Positions 7,978-14,761 of a DNA stretch of 27,181 nucleotides are shown here, piece after piece. Source of the DNA: VGBO01 sp964453335. GTDB lineage: Bacteria; Actinomycetota; Acidimicrobiia; Acidimicrobiales; CAIXPF01. The DNA is taken from NCBI GenBank assembly GCA_964453335.1, contig CAYVOK010000038.1:1-27181 (forward strand). Direction: 5' to 3'. The position numbers and the translations under genes were made by a program. Under the pieces are notes generated by a model that was given only the letters and a program-made list of their open reading frames with translations, did not search any database and was not told the origin of the DNA. Position 1 is the first letter of the stretch. The number at the start of each line of letters is the position of its first letter.

Positions 7978-8643
7978 ATGGCAAACTATTTCTCAAACGT
8001 TCCAAACATTCGTGTTGGTGTTCCAGGTATGGAAACATCTCAACAAGAGTATGTTACGATCAAAAATATTTTCAGAAGAGTGAAAGGTGTGTTTCTATCC
8101 ATGAAGAGAGACACCATCTTCGAAAAGTATACAATCCCTGGAGATGAAAAACCCTATCAGGTATCGCAAAGAATCTACAAGACTCCAGACTATGAGTGGA
8201 TCATCCTACTAACAAATGACATCACGAATATCTACTCAGAGTGGCCACTCTCTCAAAGAGAGTTTGAAGATATGATGCAAAGGAAGTATGGTACTAGAAG
8301 TAATGAGACTAAGCATTGGGTAACAAAAGAAGTCATCTTTGAGAATATGGTGATTGTACAACCTGGCATCATCGTAAACCAGAACTACACATACAAAAGA
8401 CCAGATGGTGTAATAATTGGCGGTGACAGTTTAGTAAGACCTATCTCTCATTACGAATATGAATATGAATTGAATGAGAACAAGAGACTGATCTATCTAC
8501 TGAATCCAGTATACATTGACGAGTTTGATAGACAAATGAGAGAACTTCTACAGTATCCAGAAAGTGAAGATCGTCTATCATACACAGAGAAGAAATCTGG
8601 AGACGATGATGAGATCTACGCAGTTAGAATTTTCGAGCAATAA
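7978..8643 (+). CDS. 53: Baseplate wedge protein gp53
   Basis: A 221-aa protein (T4 gp53 is 196 aa). The N-terminal third has the family pattern NIFRRVK..FL then YQVSQRIYKTPDYEWIILLT followed by NDITN, matching the A-x-x-I-Y-x-x-P-x-x-Y-W-v-l-l-x-N-D signature of gp53, a LysM-like fold. The end is acidic. gp53 joins the six baseplate wedges around the hub, the last wedge step before the hexagon closes. Last gene of the rightward operon; a strong hairpin terminator follows its stop by one base. Confidence 0.85.
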   Translation: MANYFSNVPNIRVGVPGMETSQQEYVTIKNIFRRVKGVFLSMKRDTIFEKYTIPGDEKPYQVSQRIYKTPDYEWIILLTNDITNIYSEWPLSQREFEDMMQRKYGTRSNETKHWVTKEVIFENMVIVQPGIIVNQNYTYKRPDGVIIGGDSLVRPISHYEYEYELNENKRLIYLLNPVYIDEFDRQMRELLQYPESEDRLSYTEKKSGDDDEIYAVRIFEQ

Positions 8644-8644
8644 A

Positions 8645-8668
8645 AAAGGGGGTCTTTCGACCCCCTTT
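8645..8668. terminator. Bidirectional terminator between gp53 and gp32
   Basis: Perfect 10-bp inverted repeat AAAGGGGGTC / GACCCCCTTT with a TTTC loop. It is followed by CGTTTT on the plus strand and by TTTTTTA on the minus strand, so it can end both convergent transcripts. Confidence 0.9.
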
Positions 8669-8675
8669 CGTTTTA

Positions 8676-9617
8676 TCAGTCTTCTTCTGCCAGACGGGCA
8701 AAGTAACTCAGATCATCATCTTCATCATTACCGAAACTAGGAAGCGAAGGTGCAGGTGCAGGAGCACTCACGGTAGAACGGAAAGAACTAACCTCTTCAC
8801 TCCAACTAGAAGGTGCAGAAGGACGAGAGATAATCTCTTCCTCTTCAGTTTCCTGATCAACACGACGACTAGGTGCTTTGGTGTTCAGAACAGCATTCAG
8901 ACGTGCCTCAAGTTCCTCAAAGGTTTTGAAGTTCTTAGGATCAGTAAAGTCGGTCAGAGAATACTCTTTCTTCCAAATCGCCTCAAGTTGCTCATCACTG
9001 AAGTCTTCAAGAGTACCAGGGCGAGCAAACTCAGACTTGTCGTAGTTCCAGTAACCATCAACCTTACGAATCTTCAGTTTGAAGTTTGCTCCTTCCCAGA
9101 AGTCGAAGGGGTTGATGGGAGTTTCGTCTTTGAACTCGGGTTGCATTGCGGCCATGATCTTGTCGAAGATCTTTTTACCGAACTTATAAAGGAAGACTTT
9201 ACCCTCGTTTTCAGGATGTGCTGGGTCTTCCACAACATAGATGTTAGCATAGTACGACAGTTTACGCTTCTGTTTACGTGCGATTTCCTTATCAGCATCA
9301 CTACCACTGTTCCACAGTTGGCGGTTCATCTCACCAACAGGATCTTTCTTATTCAGAGTAGTCAGACTATTCTCAATATACCAACCACCAGGACCTTGGA
9401 AGGCATGACTCCAAATCTTTGCCCAAGGAAGATCTTCACCCTCGGGAGCAGGAAGGAATCGAATTACAGCATAACCATTACCCGACTTATCCATCTCGGG
9501 TTTCCAGAGTCGCTCATCGGCACCACTGCCGCTTTCTGGATTGGAAATCTTTTCGACTTCCTTAGTCAGTTTCTCGAAAACAGAACCAGACTGCTTCTTA
9601 AGACTTGCAAAAGACAT
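8676..9617 (-). CDS. 32: Single-stranded DNA-binding protein gp32
   Basis: A 313-aa protein starting MSFASLKKQ (T4 gp32 is 301 aa), with GGAG six bases before the ATG. The core aligns by eye with T4 gp32: WYIENS, SYYANIYVVEDP, ENEGKVFLYKFGKKIFDKI and FWEGANFKLKIRKVDGYWNY. The C-terminal tail (about 255-313) is Ser/Pro-rich then acidic (NDEDDDLSYFARLAEED), as expected for the tail that contacts replication partners. The T4 zinc site is gone: where T4 has CPVC this protein has DPVG, and there is no Cys anywhere in it. It coats single strands during replication, recombination and repair. It has its own sigma70-like promoter and a G5/C5 hairpin in the leader. Confidence 0.93.
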   Translation of the reverse strand: MSFASLKKQSGSVFEKLTKEVEKISNPESGSGADERLWKPEMDKSGNGYAVIRFLPAPEGEDLPWAKIWSHAFQGPGGWYIENSLTTLNKKDPVGEMNRQLWNSGSDADKEIARKQKRKLSYYANIYVVEDPAHPENEGKVFLYKFGKKIFDKIMAAMQPEFKDETPINPFDFWEGANFKLKIRKVDGYWNYDKSEFARPGTLEDFSDEQLEAIWKKEYSLTDFTDPKNFKTFEELEARLNAVLNTKAPSRRVDQETEEEEIISRPSAPSSWSEEVSSFRSTVSAPAPAPSLPSFGNDEDDDLSYFARLAEED

Positions 9618-9654
9618 GTATTTCTCCGTATTAGTTGTATTTGTTTGGATTGCT

Positions 9655-9667
9655 GGGGGCATCCCCC
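9655..9667 (-). promoter_or_regulatory. Stable hairpin in the gp32 leader
   Basis: GGGGG-ATG-CCCCC on the minus strand, 38 nt before the gp32 ATG and just after the promoter. T4 gp32 represses its own translation through a structured leader, so this stem (or a pseudoknot built on it) is a candidate autoregulatory site. Function is inferred. Confidence 0.5.
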
Positions 9668-9683
9668 TCACCCGAACCATCAT

Positions 9684-9712
9684 ATCATAGACTATTTAGG
9701 CGGTCTTGTCAA
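9684..9712 (-). promoter_or_regulatory. Sigma70-like promoter for gp32
   Basis: TTGACA (9712-9707), 17-bp spacer, TATGAT (9689-9684) on the minus strand, inside the 3' end of the DUF1825-type gene. The spacer contains a CTAAATA element (9699-9693). Confidence 0.75.
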
Positions 9713-10028
9713 GGTCCGCCGCGACCCGATCCAGGTACTTCTCCATGGAGGAGAGGGAGTCAATTAGATTGTTATACCCAAACATGTTGGATATAAGATC
9801 TATCCTGTGTTTCATATCTGCAGCATCTTCATCAATAGAAGATGATAGTTGAAGTCTTGTGTAAAAGATCTTCTGTTTTTCAACTAGCTCTTTTGTTTTG
9901 CCAATGTGTTTTAATGCTTCTTCCTTTGGCATTGTTGCTAATTCTTCAGACTTATCATACAACTCCATGTATGTGTCGTAGATAGATTGTAGATGATCCT
10001 GAACCATCTCAGAATTGAAAAAACTCAT
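9696..10028 (-). CDS. DUF1825-type protein, cyanobacterial-like
   Basis: A 110-aa, largely helical protein. The N-terminus MSFFNSEMVQ matches the start of cyanobacterial DUF1825 proteins (M-x-F-F-N-S-E-I-V-Q), and the middle KELVEKQKIFYTRLQLS resembles their ERYQVFMKRFELS block. Function is unknown in hosts and phages. It sits between gp59 and gp32, replacing the direct 59-32 adjacency of T4; its ATG overlaps the gp59 stop by four bases, so it is translated with the replication genes. The stop TAA is embedded in a CTAAATA motif and the 3' end carries the gp32 promoter. Probably an ancient host-derived gene; family call from memory. Confidence 0.75.
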   Translation of the reverse strand: MSFFNSEMVQDHLQSIYDTYMELYDKSEELATMPKEEALKHIGKTKELVEKQKIFYTRLQLSSSIDEDAADMKHRIDLISNMFGYNNLIDSLSSMEKYLDRVAADLDKTA

Positions 10029-10636
10029 ACTTTTTCTTTTATCGTTTTTAGAATGATTGATTTATACTTCTTACAATCAATCTGTAGAAAGGGAGCATAC
10101 TTAATTACTTGAGTTTTCACTTGGTTCCAAACTGGATCTGTTAACGTTTTATCTAATCTTTTAACATATCCCAAACATGTCTCAAAAATAATCAAAGTCT
10201 CTAAACTAATCTCTTTCCTCAAATAAGAAGTAAGAATGATGGGATGATTTCCTCTTTTACATACGAAAAGATTATCAAAGTTTTGTTCATAGGGAAACTC
10301 AATATTGTCTAAGAGTGTGTGTACTTCTTCCCTAAAAGTATATAGGAAACTATCTTGTTTCTTTTTCCAGTTGAAGTAGATAGTTTCTCCACTTGGTCTA
10401 ATAATATCCTTGATGTATCCTTTATTGTCACTTATAAAGTTTGATACGAAGTACTCCTGGATTCTATCACGGTCATACTTAGATGCCAACTTCTTAAAAA
10501 AATAGGAGTCATTCCTTTTGTTGAATGACTCCTCACTTGCTCTAGTTTTTCCGTTAAACCTGAAGTAGTCGTAGTCATCTTTAGTGAAGTGAAGTTTCAA
10601 TGCAAGATACATTTGATAAACTTCAAATCCAGTCAT
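10025..10636 (-). CDS. 59: Loader of DNA helicase, gp59
   Basis: A 203-aa basic protein, against 217 for T4 gp59. The pattern follows T4: VYQMYLALKLHF near the start, then KRNDSYFFKKLASKYDRDRI (T4: KRRDKYFFQKLSEKY), YFVSNFISDNKGYI and late in the protein DKTLTDPVWNQVK (T4: DNLVWNNY). gp59 binds forks and gp32-coated DNA and loads the gp41 helicase. Its ATG overlaps the gp33 stop by four bases and its stop overlaps the next ATG by four, so the run 33-59-DUF1825 is translationally coupled. The gene order 33-59-32 is as in T4, with one insertion. Confidence 0.88.
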   Translation of the reverse strand: MTGFEVYQMYLALKLHFTKDDYDYFRFNGKTRASEESFNKRNDSYFFKKLASKYDRDRIQEYFVSNFISDNKGYIKDIIRPSGETIYFNWKKKQDSFLYTFREEVHTLLDNIEFPYEQNFDNLFVCKRGNHPIILTSYLRKEISLETLIIFETCLGYVKRLDKTLTDPVWNQVKTQVIKYAPFLQIDCKKYKSIILKTIKEKV

Positions 10637-10887
10637 AGCGGTAAGATTCCCCTCGACGTTTTCTTCATGTAGTTAAGATTCTGTGCCTGATACTTAAGTT
10701 TCTCCTTAAGTGGCTTAGAAATTAATTTGGATACTGTTTCCAATTCAATTTCATTTTCTTCGCAATAGGTAACGATTGCTTCGATATAGTTCACCAGACC
10801 ACCAGATTCCTTGACAATTCGTTCGATGTCTTCAGAAAACTTGGTGGATGTTAAGAACTTATCTTCAGCAGAATCGTTAATTTGCAT
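10633..10887 (-). CDS. 33: Late transcription coactivator gp33
   Basis: An 84-aa protein starting MQINDSAEDKF; GGAAG five bases upstream decides this ATG over weaker starts up to 10914. It shows the T4 gp33 core (SGGLVNYIEAIVTYCEENEI then ELETVSKLISK) and ends in hydrophobic SRGILPL. T4 gp33 ends similarly, and that tail docks on the sliding clamp while the core binds the RNA polymerase flap. Together with gp55 it drives transcription from TATAAATA-type promoters, several of which are present in this window. It overlaps the nuclease gene by 11 nt and is coupled to gp59. Confidence 0.85.
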   Translation of the reverse strand: MQINDSAEDKFLTSTKFSEDIERIVKESGGLVNYIEAIVTYCEENEIELETVSKLISKPLKEKLKYQAQNLNYMKKTSRGILPL

Positions 10888-11551
10888 TCTTTCTTCCAGC
10901 ATTAAAAGCATCAATGTACTCCTTCAATAATGTAAAATAATAATCTAGATTGTCTTTCACAATCACTTGGCATTCGCCTTCTTCTGTAGCGATAATAGTT
11001 ACAATCTTTTTAACCTGCAGTCCAGTTCTTTCATAGAACATAACTGCATATGCAGTTTCTTGAACAAAATAGTTTTCAATCCACTCTTCTTTCTTTTCCT
11101 TATCAGAAGTCTTAAAGTCAATTACAGCGAGTTCGCCATCAAACTCAGCGATACAATCAACTCGACCAGCGACGCCGAGATAGTCAGAGTATAAAGCACC
11201 CTCTAGAACATGAATGTTATTGATTCTATTGAGGATTGGTTTTGCAACTTGGAATAGTGTATAAGGAAGAGGTTTGCTTTTATGCTCTTCGAGAGACTGA
11301 TTCTTTAGATAAGACTCAACGATACTATGAAAAGCAGTTCCTCTTCCTGTTGCTCTAGCAGTCTTTCTGTCTGCTACCTCTTCTCCAACTTTACGACGCC
11401 ATTCCTTAAAGAATGCTGCTTTCTTGAATGAAGTCACTGTAGTGATAGATGGATATTGCTTTCCCGATGGTGTGGGATAGAATCGCATTCCATCTTTTTC
11501 AATGGACTCCAATTCATCAAGTTGAACTGGAAGGGTAACAAAATTAAACAT
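10877..11551 (-). CDS. PD-(D/E)XK nuclease, RecB/Cas4-like
   Basis: A 224-aa protein with the motifs of RecB-family nucleases: GRGTAFHSIVESYL (about 68-82) with the conserved His, GVAGRVDCIAEFDG (about 126-139) with motif-II Asp, ELAVIDFKTS (about 140-149) with the D-x-K pair, and FVQETAYAVMF (about 162-172), the Q-x-x-x-Y motif. Near the N-terminus YPSITTVTSF matches the usual P-S-V-T-x-I start. Many cyanophages have such a gene near phoH, annotated as exonuclease; it likely processes host or replicating DNA ends. Its ATG overlaps the phoH stop by one base (TGATG). Family is confident; substrate is not known. Confidence 0.82.
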   Translation of the reverse strand: MFNFVTLPVQLDELESIEKDGMRFYPTPSGKQYPSITTVTSFKKAAFFKEWRRKVGEEVADRKTARATGRGTAFHSIVESYLKNQSLEEHKSKPLPYTLFQVAKPILNRINNIHVLEGALYSDYLGVAGRVDCIAEFDGELAVIDFKTSDKEKKEEWIENYFVQETAYAVMFYERTGLQVKKIVTIIATEEGECQVIVKDNLDYYFTLLKEYIDAFNAGRKNAN

Positions 11552-12306
11552 CAGAAACCTAGATTCAATTTACTAATAATGTAACTACGGACAAGTCCAG
11601 AACGGACAATATCTTCAACACCGAATTCAATACAACGAAACTCATCCATGGTTTCAAGAATCTTCATGAAGTCTAGGACTCCATTCTTTTCATTCTGCTT
11701 AACAAGATCAGACTGAGTAATGTCTCCAGAGAAGATGATTTTAGCATCTTGACCCACGCGAGTAATCATGGAATCAAGTTCGTGGAAGTTGAGGTTTGCA
11801 AATTCATCAACAACGATGATGCAATTATCAAGGGTAACACCACGAATATAGGAAGTGCTCCAAAATGAAATAGTTTCCTGAGCCCTTAGATTATTATATA
11901 GCATCTCAAAGGCATTGTCGTCAGGCATCTCAAACATATACTTTACCATGTTCTTGTATGGAATTTGGTAAAGTGCTGATTTGTCTTCGTGATCACCAGG
12001 AAGGAAACCAATTTCTCTAGTAGGAACAAGAGAACGAACAACATAGATTTTGTCGTATGGTGTGTTGGGATTAAGAACTTCTCTTAATGCAAGGTAAAGG
12101 CTAATAAATGTTTTACCAGTACCAGCACACCCATGAAGGATCATATGTTTGTCATCTGCCCAAGCATCAAATACTTTTTTCTGAGAATCAGTTAAAGGTT
12201 CAATGTTAAGAAGATGTTCGCTATTAATTGGTTTTTTGCGTCTCATTTGTTTGACACTCATTCCAGCGGGAACGACAGAGTTGTTGTTTCTCTTTTTGAC
12301 TGGCAT
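11551..12306 (-). CDS. phoH: PhoH-like ATPase
   Basis: A 251-aa protein with Walker A GCAGTGKT (about 59-66), a PhoH-type segment VVRSLVPTREIGFLPG (about 88-103), and Walker B CIIVVDEFAN (about 163-172), followed by RVGQDAKIIFSGDITQSDL. This is the standard phage PhoH, a P-loop ATPase of the phosphate-starvation family with RNA/DNA helicase relatives. Its role in cyanophages is unsettled. The N-terminal 30 residues are basic (KKRNNN, RRKKP). It begins one base after the stop of the FmdB-like gene and its own stop is shared with the nuclease start. Confidence 0.93.
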   Translation of the reverse strand: MPVKKRNNNSVVPAGMSVKQMRRKKPINSEHLLNIEPLTDSQKKVFDAWADDKHMILHGCAGTGKTFISLYLALREVLNPNTPYDKIYVVRSLVPTREIGFLPGDHEDKSALYQIPYKNMVKYMFEMPDDNAFEMLYNNLRAQETISFWSTSYIRGVTLDNCIIVVDEFANLNFHELDSMITRVGQDAKIIFSGDITQSDLVKQNEKNGVLDFMKILETMDEFRCIEFGVEDIVRSGLVRSYIISKLNLGF

Positions 12307-12307
12307 A

Positions 12308-12538
12308 TCAGGTAAATCGTGATAGGTTTGCTCTCGGATGTGCTTCTTGCACTTTAGACATTACTTCTTTGAATCCATCCGAACTTTTAGGTGCTCCATA
12401 CATAGATCCACCGCACCCTGCAGACCAATCCTTATCCCATTCGGGATTATCTTTTCGCCACTGATCGTATTCCACCATTGACATATAAAGTTCTTTTGTC
12501 TCACCTGTTTTAGAATTAATCACAGGATACGTTGGCAT
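12308..12538 (-). CDS. Small FmdB-like protein
   Basis: A 76-aa protein: MPTYPVINSKTGETKELYMS, then MVEYDQWRKDNPEW, then a Gly/Ser-rich stretch. The pattern (short strand, T-G-E, M-S-x-x-E-x-D-x-x-x-x-x-N-P) is that of small FmdB-type zinc-ribbon relatives, but here the Cys pairs are missing (one Cys only). AGGAGG six bases before the ATG is strong. A CTAAATA motif lies 14-20 nt upstream. Function unknown; located in the phoH cluster. Confidence 0.7.
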   Translation of the reverse strand: MPTYPVINSKTGETKELYMSMVEYDQWRKDNPEWDKDWSAGCGGSMYGAPKSSDGFKEVMSKVQEAHPRANLSRFT

Positions 12539-12550
12539 AAAGCACCTCCT

Positions 12551-12697
12551 TTATTTAGTAGTAGCAATTTCAGATTTGTTTAAAAATTCTTTCTTAAGTT
12601 CCTTACGGATCTTCTGGTAGAAATCTAGAATGTCATGATTATTGTTGTAGATCAGTCCACATTCTTTTGCGATTTCAATTACTTCTTGATTATTCAT
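12551..12697 (-). CDS. Small hypothetical protein (48 aa)
   Basis: Reads MNNQEVIEIAKECGLIYNNN, then HDILDFYQKIRKELKKEF, ending TTK-stop. Helical and basic toward the end. Its ATG overlaps the thyX stop by one base (TAATG) and its end runs into the Shine-Dalgarno of the FmdB-like gene, so it fills the gap exactly, which argues that it is real. No family recognised. Confidence 0.65.
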   Translation of the reverse strand: MNNQEVIEIAKECGLIYNNNHDILDFYQKIRKELKKEFLNKSEIATTK

Positions 12698-13386
12698 TAA
12701 TCGATCCTAATACAGGGTTGAACGGTTTCATCACAATCACATTTGCCATCACACCACCCAAGTGCTTCAGATACATTTGGGAACTGACAAATGAAGATCT
12801 TCTTTGCTGCTTCTGCAACTTGCATATGCTCTTTCTGAGTACCATTCTTCTCACGAAGACCGATGTAATGAATCCACGAACGGCACGAGCCAGTCATGTA
12901 AATTTTTGTAGGTGTATTCTGAGGAAGCACTTTGCGAGCACATTCCTTTGCAACTCCAGCAGTAAGCATATCATCATACAGATCCATAATATCTGCGAAC
13001 AAATGCTTGATACGACGCTCAAAACTTCTCTTTAGTTCTGGGTCAAGATCATCAGTGGAGTTCTGACGATTCTTTGTATCCTGTTTACGAAGTTCGGGAA
13101 CAGGAAGTTCTTCTCCTAGAAGAGAAGCATCTGCATAGCGTTGTGAAAACTGTTGGTAGCAGAAACTCCTATGACGCAAGATTTGAGTTGCGATATCTAG
13201 AGTTGTTTCGATCTCTAGGGTCATGGTTGATTGCTCAAACACAGACCAGTGTTGGTGATCAATGCAATACTTTAGAAGTTTAGCAAAGTTAGGATTCTCT
13301 TGATTCGCAGGATTACTCACCCGTGCGATGTATGCCATTGTCTTCTCAGCATCAGGAGTCACAGATACAAGACACGCTTTAGTCAT
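12697..13386 (-). CDS. thyX: Flavin-dependent thymidylate synthase ThyX
   Basis: A 229-aa enzyme that makes dTMP from dUMP using FAD, methylene-tetrahydrofolate and NADPH. The ThyX signature RHRSFCYQQFSQRY (RHR-x7-S-x-R-Y) is at about residues 74-87; EQSTMTLEIE (about 51-60) and SCRSWIHYIGLR (about 166-177) match the dUMP/FAD-binding parts. The C-terminus is unusual: GWCDGKCDCDETVQPC carries four closely spaced Cys, possibly a metal or redox site. It overlaps the upstream membrane-protein gene by 8 nt and the following 48-aa gene by one base. ThyX supplies thymidine for phage replication. Confidence 0.95.
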   Translation of the reverse strand: MTKACLVSVTPDAEKTMAYIARVSNPANQENPNFAKLLKYCIDHQHWSVFEQSTMTLEIETTLDIATQILRHRSFCYQQFSQRYADASLLGEELPVPELRKQDTKNRQNSTDDLDPELKRSFERRIKHLFADIMDLYDDMLTAGVAKECARKVLPQNTPTKIYMTGSCRSWIHYIGLREKNGTQKEHMQVAEAAKKIFICQFPNVSEALGWCDGKCDCDETVQPCIRID

Positions 13387-13666
13387 TTTTACCTCTCAAA
13401 ATTCTTGCCATGAATACAATCCCTAGGGATTCAACGTAACCTATGTTAGCAAAGTTGAACATCTTTGTCAAGGACACGTTGAAGGAGATCATGAAGATCA
13501 GTGGATAGACAGCGAAGAACATCATAGATTTACCAAGTATTCGCATACCTCTTTGTGCGAGTTCTTCTGCTTCTTGCTCTTGAAGTTCTTCTTCTGTTTG
13601 TTGTTCAATCGCCCTATGATCTAGGTAGATTGTAGTTTTATTCGGTTGTTTCAATTGATTTTTCAT
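13379..13666 (-). CDS. Small membrane protein (95 aa)
   Basis: Starting at the ATG at 13666: KNQLKQPNKTTIYLDHRAIE, an acidic/Gln-rich helix (EEELQEQEAEELAQR), then a hydrophobic segment KSMMFFAVYPLIFMISFNVS that should cross the membrane, and a second weaker one (YVESLGIVFMARIL). It overlaps the upstream gene by 29 nt and thyX by 8 nt. The next gene upstream also has a membrane segment, so the two may be partners. Function unknown. Confidence 0.65.
   Translation of the reverse strand: MKNQLKQPNKTTIYLDHRAIEQQTEEELQEQEAEELAQRGMRILGKSMMFFAVYPLIFMISFNVSLTKMFNFANIGYVESLGIVFMARILRGKND
13443..13471 (-). promoter_or_regulatory. Possible sigma70-like promoter for thyX
   Basis: Perfect TTGACA (13471-13466), 17-bp spacer, TAACAT (13448-13443, 4 of 6 matches) on the minus strand, about 57 nt before the thyX ATG and inside the preceding gene. 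The -10 is weak. Confidence 0.35.
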
Positions 13667-14057
13667 TTTCTTTAGGACAATCAGGAACCCATGGAGCACA
13701 CAATCTCATTTCTCCACCTAGTAGTTCTTGTGCTTTAGATCCATCAGGTGCTTTCTCAGAATAGATTGGTGGTAGAACTTCTGCTGGTTTCTCTCCGATA
13801 GTTTCCCAGTAATCATCAATGGCTTTGTCAACATCACGTTTGATCCTTCTTTCTAATTTCTCAGGATCCTTAATTACAAATTCATTGATGATTGTGCCAG
13901 GGAAATGTTTTCGTTGAATCTCATCCAGAAGATCCCAAAGTTTAAGTTCGGAAATACCAGTACATTGAGACAGTGCTGTAATGATGGATGTCAAAATGAT
14001 TCCAACAATAGCATACTGCTTAATGTCTGGTTTTTTATTTCCGAAACTAAACTTCAT
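13638..14057 (-). CDS. Hypothetical protein with N-terminal membrane anchor (139 aa)
   Basis: Start at 14057 (MKFSFGNKKPD), overlapping the preceding stop by four bases (ATGA). A hydrophobic stretch IKQYAIVGIILTSIITALSQ with a following Cys (about residues 12-32) could be a membrane anchor or uncleaved signal. The rest is soluble: KLWDLLDEIQRKHFPG, a charged helix (ERRIKRDVDKAIDDYW) and a Pro/Glu-rich end with CAPWVPDCPKE. Probably anchored with the C-terminal domain outside or in the cytoplasm; orientation is unclear. No family recognised with confidence. Confidence 0.65.
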   Translation of the reverse strand: MKFSFGNKKPDIKQYAIVGIILTSIITALSQCTGISELKLWDLLDEIQRKHFPGTIINEFVIKDPEKLERRIKRDVDKAIDDYWETIGEKPAEVLPPIYSEKAPDGSKAQELLGGEMRLCAPWVPDCPKENEKSIETTE

Positions 14058-14308
14058 TTCTTTTTCTTTTCCTCTTTCTTGGGTGGTCCCCACAGTTTGG
14101 GGTTTACTCTACCTTCCGATTGCTTGAAGGTGACGAAATCTTCACGATACCTATCCCAATAATGATCGAAGATTTCTATTTTCTTGTTAGCAATAACTAA
14201 GTCGTAAGCAATTGCTCCATCAATTTTATAAGTCACTAAGTATGCAGTATAGGGCAGACTTCGATCATCTGCCACAGAAGGATCACAATTATGATGGAGA
14301 ATTCTCAT
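14054..14308 (-). CDS. Hypothetical protein with Lys-rich tail (84 aa)
   Basis: MRILHHNCDP at the start, a strand-rich core (YTAYLVTYKIDGAIAYDLVI), IFDHYWDRYREDFVTFKQSE, and a basic tail PPKKEEKKKK. The ATG shares one base with the stop of the preceding gene (TGATG), and the stop overlaps the next ATG by four bases. Conserved-looking small cyanophage protein in the rnh-thyX run; function unknown. Confidence 0.7.
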   Translation of the reverse strand: MRILHHNCDPSVADDRSLPYTAYLVTYKIDGAIAYDLVIANKKIEIFDHYWDRYREDFVTFKQSEGRVNPKLWGPPKKEEKKKK

Positions 14309-14760
14309 CAACTACGGCCTCCCCACTTAATCTGAGGAAATGCCTCTTCTACAACTGCTTTAGTGATGCGATACTTTTGCTGTAAATTCCCATCCTTCAC
14401 AAGAACAAGTAGTTCTGCTTCAGATGAATGAAGACCTTCTAGGAGTCGAACAAACATGCTCTCTCGCTGCATTTGCTTGAGTTCATTGTTACCACCCTTG
14501 ATGTAATTAAAGAGTTTCCTATACTCTTGCTCAAGGATAGTGTGCTCAGTACCTGCAGGTGCTTCATTCGGACGGTAAGGAACCTCACCTTCAGGTAGAA
14601 GTGAAATCACACTGTCATCATAGTTCCAGATAAGGATACTACGAAGTGCTTGTGAGTTGTACTCTTGCAGAAGTTTCACCTTCTCTGCTTTAGTCTTTGC
14701 GTTGGATACTTTTTGCAGTACCTCAGAAATCAAAAGACGATTGCTGGTATTCATTGACAT
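14308..14760 (-). CDS. Conserved T4-like hypothetical protein (DUF6433-type)
   Basis: A 150-aa protein; start MSMNTSNRLLISEVLQKVSN, with GGAG nine bases upstream and the rnh stop one base before it. Sequence blocks QALRSILIWNYDDSVISLLP, PYRPNEAPAGTEHTILEQE, LLEGLHSSEAELLVLVKD and AFPQIKWGG look like a widely conserved family in marine T4-like phages that I remember as DUF6433. It probably acts in replication or nucleotide metabolism given its place after RNase H, but no activity is known to me. Confidence 0.75.
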   Translation of the reverse strand: MSMNTSNRLLISEVLQKVSNAKTKAEKVKLLQEYNSQALRSILIWNYDDSVISLLPEGEVPYRPNEAPAGTEHTILEQEYRKLFNYIKGGNNELKQMQRESMFVRLLEGLHSSEAELLVLVKDGNLQQKYRITKAVVEEAFPQIKWGGRS

Positions 14761-14761
14761 C

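Noticed and set aside
8988..9767. 259-codon plus-strand open frame
   Set aside because: Antisense to gp32 and its leader; the translation has no recognisable domain, and the gp32 reading is certain.
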